This document shows, in pieces, positions 36,215 through 44,920 of a stretch of 64,000 nt of DNA. This DNA comes from Micrococcus endophyticus. GTDB taxonomy: Bacteria; Actinomycetota; Actinomycetes; Actinomycetales; Micrococcaceae. How positions within the stretch are numbered: the stretch's first letter is position 1; each line of letters begins with the position of its first letter. The position numbers and the translations under genes were made by a program. The notes beneath the pieces are model-generated. The model did no database searches and was not told where the DNA came from. It saw only the letters and a program-made list of their open reading frames with translations. The DNA lies in the NCBI RefSeq assembly GCF_014205115.1, contig NZ_JACHMW010000001.1:1-64000 (forward strand), in the 5' to 3' direction.

Positions 36215-38401
36215 TCAGTTGCCCGGGACGGCCTGGGGCTGGGGCCCGCCGCGGTCGAGGTCGTCGATGTGGAAGGCGGTGCCGTCCGGGTGCTCGCCCT
36301 CCGCGCCCGGGTCCTCGGACTGCGGGCCGTCCCAGTCGGGCAGCTCGCCCGGCGGGTACTTCTCCTTGGCGAGCTGGTTGTACTCGAGCCACGAGGGGCC
36401 GTTGATGGAGGTCGAGTAGAACGGGTTGCGGACCTCGCCGTTCACGGTCTCGCCGGTCATGGACTTCAGGTTGTTGTAGCGGCCGGTCCACACGGCGGTG
36501 GCCAGCTCGGTGGTGAAGCCCGTGAACCAGGTGGAGGAGACGTTGTCGTTGGTGCCGGTCTTGCCGCCGAACTCGTAGCCGGCGCCCTCCTCGGCGATGT
36601 TGAAGCCGCCGATGTGCCGCAGGACCGGCATCAGCTCGGCGATGTGCTTCGGGTCCACCACCTGGTCGCACTGCGGGCCGGCGACGTCGTACTGGTTGCC
36701 CATGGTGTCCGTGACCTCCAGGATGGCGCGGGGCTCGCAGTAGAGGCCGTCCGCGGCGATGGCCGCGTAGGCGCCGGCCAGGGAGAGCGGGGCGATGGAG
36801 TCCTTGCCGAGCAGGAACGAGGGGTCGTCCGGCTGCAGCGGCGAGCTGTCCAACGCGCGGGTGATGCCCAGCTGGGTGGTCAGGCTCGTGATGTCGCACA
36901 GGTCCATCTGGTACGCCGTGGCCACGGTGGGGGTGTTCACGGACCAGAACAGGCCCTCGTCCACGCGGACCTGGCGGAGCATCCCGGGGATGACGTTCTT
37001 GAACTGCCAGGTGCCGCCGATGGTGGTGTAGCCGCCCGGCCGGCAGGAGGCCTCGAAGCGGGTGCCCGTGGGGTAGACGTTGCGGGACGCGTCCACGGAG
37101 TCGACCATCCGGTTGCCGTTGCGCAGCCAGGTCAGGGCCACGAAGGGCTTGAGGGTCGAGCCGGCCTGGAAGCCCTGGCCGCCGCCCCACTCGCGGTCCA
37201 CGTTGAAGTTCAGCGAGGTGTGGCCGAGCTCGTCCTGGATGGCGTACTCGGTGTTCTGCGCCATGGTGACGATGTTGCCGGTGCCGGCCTGCACGGAGGT
37301 CAGCGCGTGGCCGGCGCCCAGAGACTCGTTGTTGGGCACGGACTTGCGCAGGTTCTCCTCCGCGGCCTTCTGCAGCTCGGAGTCGATCGTGGTGCGGATG
37401 GTCAGGCCGCCGCGGTCCAGCAGGGCCTGGCGGGACTGCGGGTCCGGGCCGAAGGCCGGGTCCGCGAGGATCTGGCGCTCCACGTAGTCGCAGAAGTAGG
37501 AGCCGAACTTGGAGTACAGGCAGCCCGAGGGGCGCGACTCCATGACGACCTCCATGGGCTTGGCCACGGCCTCGGCGTGCTCCTCCTCGGTGAGGTAGCC
37601 GTTCTTCTCCATGGCACCCAGCACGAGGTTGCGGCGCTCGGTGGCCTCCTCGGGGTTGCGGGCCGGGTTGAAGCGGGTGGGGGACTGGACCATGCCGGCG
37701 AGGGTGGCGGCCTCCCAGCTCTCCAGCTCTGCGGCGGACTTGCCGAACACGTACCGGGAGGCTGCCTCCACGCCGTAGGCCCGGCCGGAGAACAGGACGA
37801 TGTTGAGGTAGCCCTCGAGGATCTCGTCCTTGGTCATCTGCTCCTCGACGGCGACCGCGAGCTTGATCTCCTTCACCTTGTCCGAGACGTTCTTGGTGCC
37901 GGAGAGGGTCAGGCGGGAGTCGCCGCGGATCTGCTGCACGTTCACGAGCATGTTGTTCACGAACTGCTGCGTGAGCGTGGACGCGCCCTGCGTGGAGTCG
38001 GACGTGGCGTTGTTCACGGTCGCGCGGATCAGGCCGCGGGCGTCCACGCCGTCGTGCTCGTAGAAGCGCTCGTCCTCGACGGCCACGATCGCATTGCGCA
38101 TGTGCTCGGAGATCTGGTCCAGGGGCACCGGGATGCGGTTCTCCTCGTAGAAGACCGCGATCTCCTCGCCGTCCTCCGAGATCATGCGGGAGGGCACGGA
38201 CACCGGCTCAGCGGGCAGCTCGTCCGGCAGCTCGTCCAGCATCTCGCGGCCCGAGGCGGCGGCCACGCCGGTCAGGCCGGCCAGCGGCAGCAGCAGTGCC
38301 GCCACCAGCAGCCCGGCGAGGGCGGACAGGCCCAGGAAGGCGAGCAGGCGGCCGAGGGCGCTCGAGGGCTCGGGGAGACGACGGGACGTGCGGGAGGCCA
38401 T
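36215..38401 (-). CDS. ponA: Class A penicillin-binding protein (PBP1-type)
   Basis: Bifunctional peptidoglycan synthase, 728 aa: one TM near residue 20-45, a GT51 glycosyltransferase domain (VEDERFYEHDGVD with the catalytic Glu, GASTLTQQFVNN, SGRAYGVEAASRYVFGK) and a transpeptidase domain with SxxK in GSTLKPF, SxN in FWSVNTPT and KTG in GGKTGTND. The C-terminal tail is Pro/Asp-rich. ATG at 38401 follows TACACT by seven bases on the minus strand (leaderless). Symbol by domain architecture. Confidence 0.94.
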   Translation of the reverse strand: MASRTSRRLPEPSSALGRLLAFLGLSALAGLLVAALLLPLAGLTGVAAASGREMLDELPDELPAEPVSVPSRMISEDGEEIAVFYEENRIPVPLDQISEHMRNAIVAVEDERFYEHDGVDARGLIRATVNNATSDSTQGASTLTQQFVNNMLVNVQQIRGDSRLTLSGTKNVSDKVKEIKLAVAVEEQMTKDEILEGYLNIVLFSGRAYGVEAASRYVFGKSAAELESWEAATLAGMVQSPTRFNPARNPEEATERRNLVLGAMEKNGYLTEEEHAEAVAKPMEVVMESRPSGCLYSKFGSYFCDYVERQILADPAFGPDPQSRQALLDRGGLTIRTTIDSELQKAAEENLRKSVPNNESLGAGHALTSVQAGTGNIVTMAQNTEYAIQDELGHTSLNFNVDREWGGGQGFQAGSTLKPFVALTWLRNGNRMVDSVDASRNVYPTGTRFEASCRPGGYTTIGGTWQFKNVIPGMLRQVRVDEGLFWSVNTPTVATAYQMDLCDITSLTTQLGITRALDSSPLQPDDPSFLLGKDSIAPLSLAGAYAAIAADGLYCEPRAILEVTDTMGNQYDVAGPQCDQVVDPKHIAELMPVLRHIGGFNIAEEGAGYEFGGKTGTNDNVSSTWFTGFTTELATAVWTGRYNNLKSMTGETVNGEVRNPFYSTSINGPSWLEYNQLAKEKYPPGELPDWDGPQSEDPGAEGEHPDGTAFHIDDLDRGGPQPQAVPGN

Positions 38402-38469
38402 GGGCGCGAGTGTAGCGCGGGCGCCTGGGACGCAGCCGGGCGTCCGCGGGCCTCGCTAGGCTGTCGGAC

Positions 38470-38637
38470 ATGACTGAGCAGACCAAGTGGGAGTACGCCA
38501 CGATCCCCCTCCTGATCCACGCGACCAAGCAGATCCTCGACCAGTGGGGCGAGGACGGCTGGGAGCTCGTCGCGGTGGTCCCGGGCCCGGACGGCCCCAA
38601 CCCCGTGGCCTACCTCAAGCGCCCGAAGGCGGCCTGA
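38470..38637 (+). CDS. DUF4177-like small protein
   Basis: 55 aa: MTEQTKWEYATIPLLIHATK, then QILDQWGEDGWELVAVVPGP, ending AYLKRPKAA. The W-E-Y...W-G-x-D-G-W-E-L-V pattern is that of DUF4177-type proteins, function unknown. TAGGCT (38457-38462) plus seven bases precedes the ATG, the leaderless pattern. Its stop is two bases before the RidA GTG. Confidence 0.85.
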   Translation: MTEQTKWEYATIPLLIHATKQILDQWGEDGWELVAVVPGPDGPNPVAYLKRPKAA

Positions 38638-38639
38638 CC

Positions 38640-39134
38640 GTGGCGGAGAAGGCGCAGGCCCCCACGTGGGGCGAGGGCGCCGTGGCCGACCGCCTCGCCG
38701 AGCTCGGGCTCGAGCGTCCGGCCGTGGCCGCCCCGGTGGGCTCCTACGTCCCGGCGATCCGGGACGGCGACCTCGTGCTCACCTCCGGCCAGCTGCCGTT
38801 CGTGGCCGGGTCCCTGCCCGCCACGGGCAAGGTCGGCGCCGAGGTGAGCGCGGAGCGCGCCCAAGAGCTCGCCCGCGTCTGCGCGGTGAACGCCGTGGCC
38901 GCCGTCCACGAGCTGATCGGCGACCTGGACCGCGTGGCCCAGGTCGTCAAGGTCGTCGGCTTCGTGGCCTCCGACCCCTCCTTCACGGGACAGCCCGGCG
39001 TGCTCAACGGCGCCTCGGACGTGCTGGCCGAGATCTTCGGCGAGGCCGGGCGCCACGCCCGCTCCGCCGTCGGGGTGGCCGTGCTGCCCCTGGACGCCCC
39101 GGTCGAGGTGGAGATCACTGTCCGCGTCCGCTGA
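38640..39134 (+). CDS. RidA/YjgF family imine deaminase
   Basis: 164 aa, the actinobacterial long RidA form: hydrolyses reactive enamine/imine intermediates made by PLP enzymes. Landmarks: GSYVPAIRDGDLVLTSGQLP near residue 35, VNAVAAVHELIGDLDRV, VVKVVGFVASDPSF, and HARSAVGVAVLPLDAPVEVE with the conserved Arg. GTG start at 38640 two bases after the DUF4177 stop. Confidence 0.9.
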   Translation: MAEKAQAPTWGEGAVADRLAELGLERPAVAAPVGSYVPAIRDGDLVLTSGQLPFVAGSLPATGKVGAEVSAERAQELARVCAVNAVAAVHELIGDLDRVAQVVKVVGFVASDPSFTGQPGVLNGASDVLAEIFGEAGRHARSAVGVAVLPLDAPVEVEITVRVR

Positions 39135-39240
39135 CCCGGCCGGCACGCTGCTGCCGGTCCCGGAACCCGAGGCGGAGCAGACCCGCCAGTGGCTGGAGCA
39201 GCGCTTCCGCCAGGTCCGCCCCGCCCGGCCCGCCTCCTCC

Positions 39241-40026
39241 GTGGTGCTGGTGCGCGACGGCGAGGACGGGCCGGAGGTGTTCCTGCGGCACCGTCCCGGG
39301 CGCACCCCGCTGGGGCGGGTCGGCCTGCCGGGCGGCGCGCTCTCCGAGGCCGACGCCGACGCGTGCGCGTGGTTCGGCCCGGACCCGGCCCACTGGGCCC
39401 GCGTGCTGGGCACCACGGACCGCCGCTGCGCGCGGCAGCAGGTGGTCGCCGCCGTCCGCGAGCTCCACGACGAGGCCGGCGTCCTGCTGGCCGGGCGCAC
39501 CGACGCCGACGTGGTGCTCGACGCGCGGGGCGAGACCTGGGGCGGCGGCGGCAGCTCCCTCGAGGAGGGCGCGGAGAGCCTGCCGCGGATGCTGGCCGCG
39601 CGCGGGCTCGGTCTGCGCACCGACCTGCTGCGGCCCGTGGCCCGCTGGCACTCGGCGCCGCACGCGCACCGGCGCTTCGACACGGCCGTGTTCGCCGCCG
39701 CCGTGCCGCCGCTGCAACGGCCCCTCGAGCGCCCGGAGACCGCGCCCGCGCTCCAGGCGTGGGTGTCGGCCCGCCGCGCCGTCGCCGGCCCGGTGATCCT
39801 GCCCGGCCCGGCGGGGGAGGAGGGCGTCGCGCCGCTGGACCAGGTGGCCACGCCCCTGACCCAGGTGCTCGTGCGCCGCGTGGCCGCGCACCGCACCGCC
39901 GCCGCCTTCCTGCTCTCCCTCACCCAGGGCGCGGGGCGCGGGCCGGTGCCCGAGTACCGCCTGGTGACCGAGGCCGGCGACGACGGCGCTCCCCGGATGC
40001 GCGTGGAGCGGGTCACCCGGGACTGA
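39241..40026 (+). CDS. NUDIX hydrolase (NUDT19/NUDT7-like); start uncertain
   Basis: At least 261 aa. The Nudix box is split by an insert: GLPGGALSEAD, then about 35 residues, then AAVRELHDEAGVLL (RE-x2-DE-x-G). The enzyme splits nucleoside diphosphates linked to another group; this subfamily often takes CoA or its esters. Start: GTG 39241 is the first standard start in frame, but the in-frame sequence before it ([20 protein letters not shown]) looks coding, and a CTG at 39118 overlapping the RidA 3' end is possible. Last gene of the DUF4177-RidA-NUDIX group. Confidence 0.82.
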   Translation: MVLVRDGEDGPEVFLRHRPGRTPLGRVGLPGGALSEADADACAWFGPDPAHWARVLGTTDRRCARQQVVAAVRELHDEAGVLLAGRTDADVVLDARGETWGGGGSSLEEGAESLPRMLAARGLGLRTDLLRPVARWHSAPHAHRRFDTAVFAAAVPPLQRPLERPETAPALQAWVSARRAVAGPVILPGPAGEEGVAPLDQVATPLTQVLVRRVAAHRTAAAFLLSLTQGAGRGPVPEYRLVTEAGDDGAPRMRVERVTRD

Positions 40027-40057
40027 CCGGGCGACCCGCTCCACGGCGGTGCGCTGG

Positions 40058-40081
40058 GACGTCGGCGCGCGGGCCGACGTC
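40058..40081. terminator. Bidirectional terminator between NUDIX and crp genes
   Basis: GACGTCGGC (40058-40066), loop GCGCGG, GCCGACGTC (40073-40081): perfect 9-bp stem between two converging genes. Confidence 0.65.
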
Positions 40082-40092
40082 GGGGCCTGGCG

Positions 40093-40770
40093 TCAGCGCG
40101 AGCGCTGGCGCAGGCGCTGCAGGTCCAGGATGACCACGGCGCGGTTCTCGAGCCGGATCCAGCCGCGCTGCACGAACTCGGCGAGGGCCTTGTTCACGGT
40201 CTCGCGGGAGGCGCCGACCAGCTGGGCGAGCTCCTCCTGGGTGAGGTCGTGGGCCACGAGCAGGCCGTCCGCGGCCGGGCGGCCGAAGCGGTCCGCCAGG
40301 TCCAGGAGGGCCTTGGCCACGCGGCCGGGCACATCCGAGAACACGAGGTCCGCGAGGGACTCGTTGGTCTTGGACAGGCGCTGGGCCAGGGCCTGCAGGA
40401 GCTGGACGGAGACGTCCGGCGAGGAGCCGATGGCGCGGCGCAGGTTCTCGTGGCGCAGGCCGGCCAGGCGCGTGGCGGAGACCGCGGTGGCGGTGGCGCT
40501 GCGCGGGGCCGGGTTGAACAGGGCCATCTCGCCGAAGATCTCGCCGGGGCCGAGGACGGCCACCAGGTTCTCGCGGCCGTCCGAGGCTGTGCGGCCGAGC
40601 TTGATCTTGCCGGACATGATCACGTACAGCTGATCGCCCTGATCGCCCTCGTGGAACGCGGACGCGCCGCGGGAGAGCTCCACCTCCGTGAGCTCGGAGG
40701 TCAGGATGGCGAACACCTCGTCGTCCAGGTTGGTGAACAGCGGAGCTTTCCGCAGGACCTCGAGATCCAT
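40093..40770 (-). CDS. crp: Crp/Fnr-family transcription regulator (CRP/GlxR type)
   Basis: 225 aa. cAMP-binding domain (about 20-110) with GEIFGEMALFNPAPRSATATA, matching the phosphate-binding cassette (G-E-x-A, R-S-A-T). Dimer helix follows; C-terminal winged helix has DLTQEELAQLVGASRETVNK as recognition unit. Residues fit the GlxR/Rv3676 global regulators that bind TGTGA-N6-TCACA. Sites of this type are seen at 21340 and 46910. Divergent from the MarP-like gene. Symbol by family. Confidence 0.93.
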   Translation of the reverse strand: MDLEVLRKAPLFTNLDDEVFAILTSELTEVELSRGASAFHEGDQGDQLYVIMSGKIKLGRTASDGRENLVAVLGPGEIFGEMALFNPAPRSATATAVSATRLAGLRHENLRRAIGSSPDVSVQLLQALAQRLSKTNESLADLVFSDVPGRVAKALLDLADRFGRPAADGLLVAHDLTQEELAQLVGASRETVNKALAEFVQRGWIRLENRAVVILDLQRLRQRSR

Positions 40771-40950
40771 GGTGTGCGTGTCCTCTCTGTAACGAGTTCC
40801 TGGCACCGCGACGGCAGGGCCGCCCGGTCCACTGCGCTCCATTGTGCCCCATACCCCGGATCGGACCGATACCCTGGACGCTCCGGCGGCCCGACCGGGC
40901 CCTCCGCCCCCGCCGCCGCCGGTGCCCGCCGCCGCCGAAGGAGGACGCCC

Positions 40951-42390
40951 GTGCCGCTGAGCCTGACTTGGCTGGACGCCGTGCTCCTGGTGCTGCTGGT
41001 GGTGCTCCTGGTGCAGGGGCATCGCCGCGGCCTGTGGGTGGTCCTGGGCAATCTGGTGGGCCTCGTCGGCGGCGCGGCGATCGCGTTCTACGCCATGCCC
41101 GAGGTCGCGCAGCTGGTCACCGCGCCGCAGTGGCGGTGGGCGGCCCTGCTCGCCACGCTCGTGCTGCTCGTGGCCGCGGGCCAGTACGTGGGCGCGGCCA
41201 TCGGCGAGGCGATCCGCCTGCGCGTGAACCTGCCCGCCCTGCGCCTCGTGGACCGGATCCTCGGCGCGCTCGCGGCCGGCGTGGCCGGGGCGCTCGTGGT
41301 GTGGCTCGTCTCCTTCTCCATGTCCACGGCCGGCTCCGGCGCGGTGACCCGCGAGGTGGCCCGCTCCCAGGTGATCGCCGCGATCGACCGCGTCCTGCCG
41401 GACTCCGCCCTCGCCTGGGCCGCCCGCTCGCGCTCGGCCGTGGCGGACCTGGACATACTCCCCGAGCTGCGGCTCCCCGAGCCTGTGCCCGTCCCTGACG
41501 ACGACGGCGGCGTGCGTGCCGCGCCCCCGACCTCCTCCTCGCCCGCCACGACGCCGGCCCGGCCCGCCGAGCCGGAGGACGCGGCCCCGGTGTCCGGCGG
41601 CTCCGCCACGCCGGAGGAGCCGGCCCCCGGCACCCCAGACGACGACGCCCCCGCCCCTTCCGACACCGAGGCCCCGGCGCCCGCCGAGACCTCCGCCTCG
41701 GCGCCCGCCGAGGCCGCCGATCCCGAGCCCGCGGAGACCGACCCCGCCGAACCCGCCCCCGCCGAGACCGAGCCGGCCGGCGTCCCCGCCGAGACCGCCG
41801 TCGTGCGCCTCACCGGCACCGCGGCCCAGTGCGGCCAGGTGCAGAGCGGCTCCGGGGTGGCCGTGGCCCCGGACCGCGTGCTGACCAACGCGCACGTGGT
41901 GCTCGGCGTGGACGCACCCACGGTGACGGACGCGCAGCGCGGCGTCCACGACGCGCGGATCGTCCACCTGGACACCGCCCGCGACCTCGCGGTGCTCGCC
42001 CTCGACGGCGCCGACCTGCCGGTGATGCCCCTGGGCGCGGAGCTGGTCGGCGGGGAGTCGGCGCTCGTGATGGGCCATCCCGACGGCGGCCCGTTCGCCT
42101 CGATCCCGGCCACCGTCCAGGCCGTGGGCGAGGTGCCGCTCGGGGACGTCGTGACCGGCGCCGCCAGCATGGTGGACGTCTACACGCTGGCCGCGGACAT
42201 CCGGCACGGCTACTCCGGCGGCCCCGTGGTGGACGCCGCGGGCTCCCTGGCCGGCCTGGTCTTCGCCCGCGCCCCCGGGGCGGACCCCGTGGGCTACGCG
42301 CTCAGCGCCGACTCGATCGCCCCCGCCGTGGCCGCCGCCCCGGGCATGAGCGCCACCGTCCCCTCGGGGGACTGCATCCCGGGCGCCTGA
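40951..42390 (+). CDS. MarP-like membrane-anchored serine protease (CvpA + trypsin fold)
   Basis: 479 aa. Four TM segments (1-160) form a CvpA-type domain; a linker of about 110 residues is rich in Pro/Ala/Glu with many APAE-like steps; the trypsin-like domain follows outside the membrane. Triad: H315 (TNAHVV), D345 (TARDLAV), S422 (GYSGGPV). MarP in M. tuberculosis defends the cell against acid and acts on cell-wall hydrolases; the same is inferred here. GTG 40951 has AAGGAGG (40938-40944) at ideal distance. Confidence 0.92.
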   Translation: MPLSLTWLDAVLLVLLVVLLVQGHRRGLWVVLGNLVGLVGGAAIAFYAMPEVAQLVTAPQWRWAALLATLVLLVAAGQYVGAAIGEAIRLRVNLPALRLVDRILGALAAGVAGALVVWLVSFSMSTAGSGAVTREVARSQVIAAIDRVLPDSALAWAARSRSAVADLDILPELRLPEPVPVPDDDGGVRAAPPTSSSPATTPARPAEPEDAAPVSGGSATPEEPAPGTPDDDAPAPSDTEAPAPAETSASAPAEAADPEPAETDPAEPAPAETEPAGVPAETAVVRLTGTAAQCGQVQSGSGVAVAPDRVLTNAHVVLGVDAPTVTDAQRGVHDARIVHLDTARDLAVLALDGADLPVMPLGAELVGGESALVMGHPDGGPFASIPATVQAVGEVPLGDVVTGAASMVDVYTLAADIRHGYSGGPVVDAAGSLAGLVFARAPGADPVGYALSADSIAPAVAAAPGMSATVPSGDCIPGA

Positions 42391-42510
42391 CCCGCCACGG
42401 GGCCGCCTCCGGCGGGGGCCTCCTCCCGGACGCACCCGCCCACGGAACCGGGAACTGGAGTATTGTGGCCGCCGTCACACTTGCATTCCCCAGACCTTCG
42501 GAGGTCCTGC
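42391..42510 (+). promoter_or_regulatory. Promoter and SD-containing hairpin before metP
   Basis: TATTGT (42461-42466) is the best -10. GACCTTCGGAGGTC (42493-42506) folds into a 5-bp hairpin that contains the Shine-Dalgarno GGAGG of the following ATG, so ribosome access may depend on melting or on a ligand/protein. Upstream, GGCCGCCTCCGGCGGGGGCC can form a hairpin that may end the protease gene. Confidence 0.4.
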
Positions 42511-44154
42511 ATGTCCAGCACCGTCTCCGCGCCCGCCGCGGCGCCGACGCGCACCCGGGAGGAGTTCGCCGGTCGGTGGGCGTTCATCCTGGCCGCGATC
42601 GGCTCCGCCGTGGGCCTCGGCAACATCTGGCGCTTCCCGTACGTGGCCTATGAGAACGGCGGCGGCGCGTTCGTCATCCCGTACCTGATCGCGCTGCTCA
42701 CTGCGGGCATCCCGCTGCTGTTCTTCGACTACGCGATCGGCCACCGCTTCCGCGGCTCCGCCCCGCTGGCCTTCCGTCGCCTCTCCCGCTGGACCGAGTC
42801 CGTCGGCTGGTGGCAGGTGCTGATCTGCGTCGTCATCGCCGTGTACTACGCGGCCATCATCGGCTGGGCCATCATGTACACCTGGTTCTCGGTGGACCAG
42901 CGCTGGGGCGCCGACCCCGAGACGTTCATGATGGGCGAGTTCCTGCAGGTCTCCGAGACCCCGAACCCGACCTTCGACGTCGTCTCCGGCGTGTTCTGGC
43001 CCATGCTCGCCGTGTGGGTCATCACCCTGCTGATCATGGGCTTCGGCGTGCGCCGCGGCGTCGCTAAGGCCTCGATGATCGGCATCCCGCTGCTCGTCGT
43101 CATGTTCCTCGTGCTCGTGGGCATCGCCCTCACCCTGCCCGGCGCCGCCCAGGGCCTCGACGCCCTGTTCACCCCGAACTGGGCCGCGCTCGCGGACCCG
43201 GGCGTGTGGATCGCCGCGTACGGCCAGATCTTCTTCTCACTGTCCGTGGGCTTCGGCATCATGATCACCTACGCCTCCTACCTGAAGAAGCGCACCAACC
43301 TGACCAGCTCCGGCCTGGTCGTGGGCTTCTCCAACTCCGGCTTCGAGATCCTCGCCGGCATCGGCGTGTTCTCCGCCTTGGGCTTCATGGCCCAGGCCTC
43401 CGGGGTGTCCGTGGCGGACGTGGCCGGCAGCGGCATCGGCCTCGCGTTCATCGCGTTCCCCACCCTGATCTCGCAGGCCCCCGTGGGCGCCCTGATCGGC
43501 GTGCTGTTCTTCGGCTCGCTCGTGGTGGCCGGCTTCACCTCCCTGATCTCGATCCTCGAGGTGGTCATCTCCGCCGTGAAGGACAAGCTCGGCTGGGGCC
43601 GCTGGACCGCCACGATCATCGTGGTCGGCCTGGCCGGCGTCGTCTCGATGGCCCTGTTCTCCACCACCTCGGGCCTGCACATGCTGGACACCATGGACGC
43701 CTTCGCCAACAACTTCGGCATCGTGGGCGCCGCCCTCGTGTCCGTGCTGCTGGTCACCGGCGTGCTGGGCTCGGCCCGCCGCGTCACCGCGCACCTGAAC
43801 GCGGTCTCCTCGTTCAAGCTCGGCCGCGGCTACGTCCTGCTGATCGGCGTGCTCATGCCGATCGTCCTGGCCTACATCTGGCTGTCCTGGATCATGAAGG
43901 TCATCTCCGAGGGCTACGGCGGCTACCCGGGCGACTTCCTGGGCGTCTACGGCTGGGGCGTGGCCATCGGCTCCGTGGTCCTGGCCGTGGTGCTCTCGCT
44001 GATCCCGTGGTCCCGCAAGTCCAACCTCTACGCCGAGGAGATGGAGACCGAGATCCACGGCGACCTCATCCCGCACAACGCGGTGCCCGAGGGCACCACC
44101 CCCACGGGCGCCATCCCGCTCGTGCCGGCGGACCACACCCGGAAGGAGCTCTGA
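42511..44154 (+). CDS. metP: Sodium-dependent methionine/alanine importer, main subunit (NSS family)
   Basis: 547 aa, 12 TM neurotransmitter:sodium symporter. Signature GSAVGLGNIWRFPY at 31-44 forms the Na+ and substrate site; YENGGGAFVIPYL and GFGIMITYASYLKK follow. The next gene encodes the tiny MetS subunit, which defines the C. glutamicum MetPS-type methionine/alanine uptake system (established there). GGAGG before the ATG at 42511. Symbol by this gene pair; substrate inferred. Confidence 0.9.
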   Translation: MSSTVSAPAAAPTRTREEFAGRWAFILAAIGSAVGLGNIWRFPYVAYENGGGAFVIPYLIALLTAGIPLLFFDYAIGHRFRGSAPLAFRRLSRWTESVGWWQVLICVVIAVYYAAIIGWAIMYTWFSVDQRWGADPETFMMGEFLQVSETPNPTFDVVSGVFWPMLAVWVITLLIMGFGVRRGVAKASMIGIPLLVVMFLVLVGIALTLPGAAQGLDALFTPNWAALADPGVWIAAYGQIFFSLSVGFGIMITYASYLKKRTNLTSSGLVVGFSNSGFEILAGIGVFSALGFMAQASGVSVADVAGSGIGLAFIAFPTLISQAPVGALIGVLFFGSLVVAGFTSLISILEVVISAVKDKLGWGRWTATIIVVGLAGVVSMALFSTTSGLHMLDTMDAFANNFGIVGAALVSVLLVTGVLGSARRVTAHLNAVSSFKLGRGYVLLIGVLMPIVLAYIWLSWIMKVISEGYGGYPGDFLGVYGWGVAIGSVVLAVVLSLIPWSRKSNLYAEEMETEIHGDLIPHNAVPEGTTPTGAIPLVPADHTRKEL

Positions 44155-44157
44155 CCC

Positions 44158-44361
44158 ATGAGCACCGCAGCGATCGTCATGATGTCCCTGGCCATCCTCC
44201 TCGTGTGGGGCGGGCTCGCGCTCTCCGCCGTCCACCTGCTCCGCCACCCGGACCACTCCTCGGGCGACCTCGCCCTGGGCGACCGGCTCGCCCCGGCCGC
44301 GTGGGAGCGCGAGGACGAGCTCGGCCGCGAGGACGAGCGCCTCGACGCCCGGCGCGGCTGA
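44158..44361 (+). CDS. metS: MetS-type small subunit of the NSS importer
   Basis: 67 aa: one TM (AIVMMSLAILLVWGGLALSA) and the short polar tail LLRHPDHSSGDLALGD typical of MetS-like subunits, then an acidic/basic C-terminus (REDELGREDERLD). Starts three bases after the metP stop. In C. glutamicum MetS is needed for MetP activity. Confidence 0.88.
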   Translation: MSTAAIVMMSLAILLVWGGLALSAVHLLRHPDHSSGDLALGDRLAPAAWEREDELGREDERLDARRG

Positions 44362-44365
44362 GTCG

Positions 44366-44812
44366 ATGACCGCGACTCCGTCCGGCGCGGCCCCGTCCCC
44401 GGCTTCAGCCGAGGGCGGGGCCGCGCGCGTGGTCTCCGCCTCGCTGCCCGTGGTGGCGGTGGACGGAGCCCTGACCGCCCCGCCCTACCGGCAGATCACG
44501 GACGCGGTGCTGGCCGGCGTCGCCTCGGGCTGCCTGGCCCGCGGCGACCGGCTGCCGCCGGTCCGCGCCCTCGCCTCCGAGCTCGGCGTGGCGCCGGGCA
44601 CGGTGGCCCGGGCCTACAAGGAGCTCGAGGCGCGGGGGACCATCCTCACCCGCGGCCGGGCGGGCACGTTCGTGGCCGCCTCCGCGGATGCCCGGGCGGA
44701 CGCCGCCCACCAGGCTGTCCGGCGTTGCCTGGACACCCTGCTCGATCGGCTGGGCTACACGGCGGACGAGGCCGTGGAGCTGGTCCGTCGGGACGCGGCC
44801 GCCCGCGCCTGA
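44366..44812 (+). CDS. GntR-family regulator, YtrA type
   Basis: 148 aa. A winged helix spans about 40-105: PPYRQITDAVLAGVASGCLA, GDRLPPVRALASELGVAPGT, VARAYKELEARGTI. The effector part is only about 40 residues, as in the YtrA subfamily, which lacks a large ligand domain. Starts four bases after metS, so it probably regulates this operon or a linked transporter. Confidence 0.88.
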   Translation: MTATPSGAAPSPASAEGGAARVVSASLPVVAVDGALTAPPYRQITDAVLAGVASGCLARGDRLPPVRALASELGVAPGTVARAYKELEARGTILTRGRAGTFVAASADARADAAHQAVRRCLDTLLDRLGYTADEAVELVRRDAAARA

Positions 44813-44858
44813 CGGGCCCGCCCGCGCCCGGCCCCCTCGCGCGCCCGACGTGCCCCCT

Positions 44859-44915
44859 CACGACGACGCCGCCCCGGCCCGCACACTGCGTGCGGACCGG
44901 GGCGGCGTCGTCGTG
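44859..44915. terminator. Strong bidirectional terminator between GntR gene and acs
   Basis: A 19-bp perfect outer stem (CACGACGACGCCGCCCCGG, 44859-44877, with its complement at 44897-44915), one mismatch, and a 6-bp inner stem (CCGCAC/GTGCGG) with a five-base loop. It serves two converging genes. Confidence 0.85.
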
Positions 44916-44920
44916 CCGGC

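Noticed and set aside
42393-42510. SAM or other methionine-related riboswitch before metP
   Set aside because: Only about 50 nt lie between the likely -10 and the ATG; no conserved SAM-box elements were seen.
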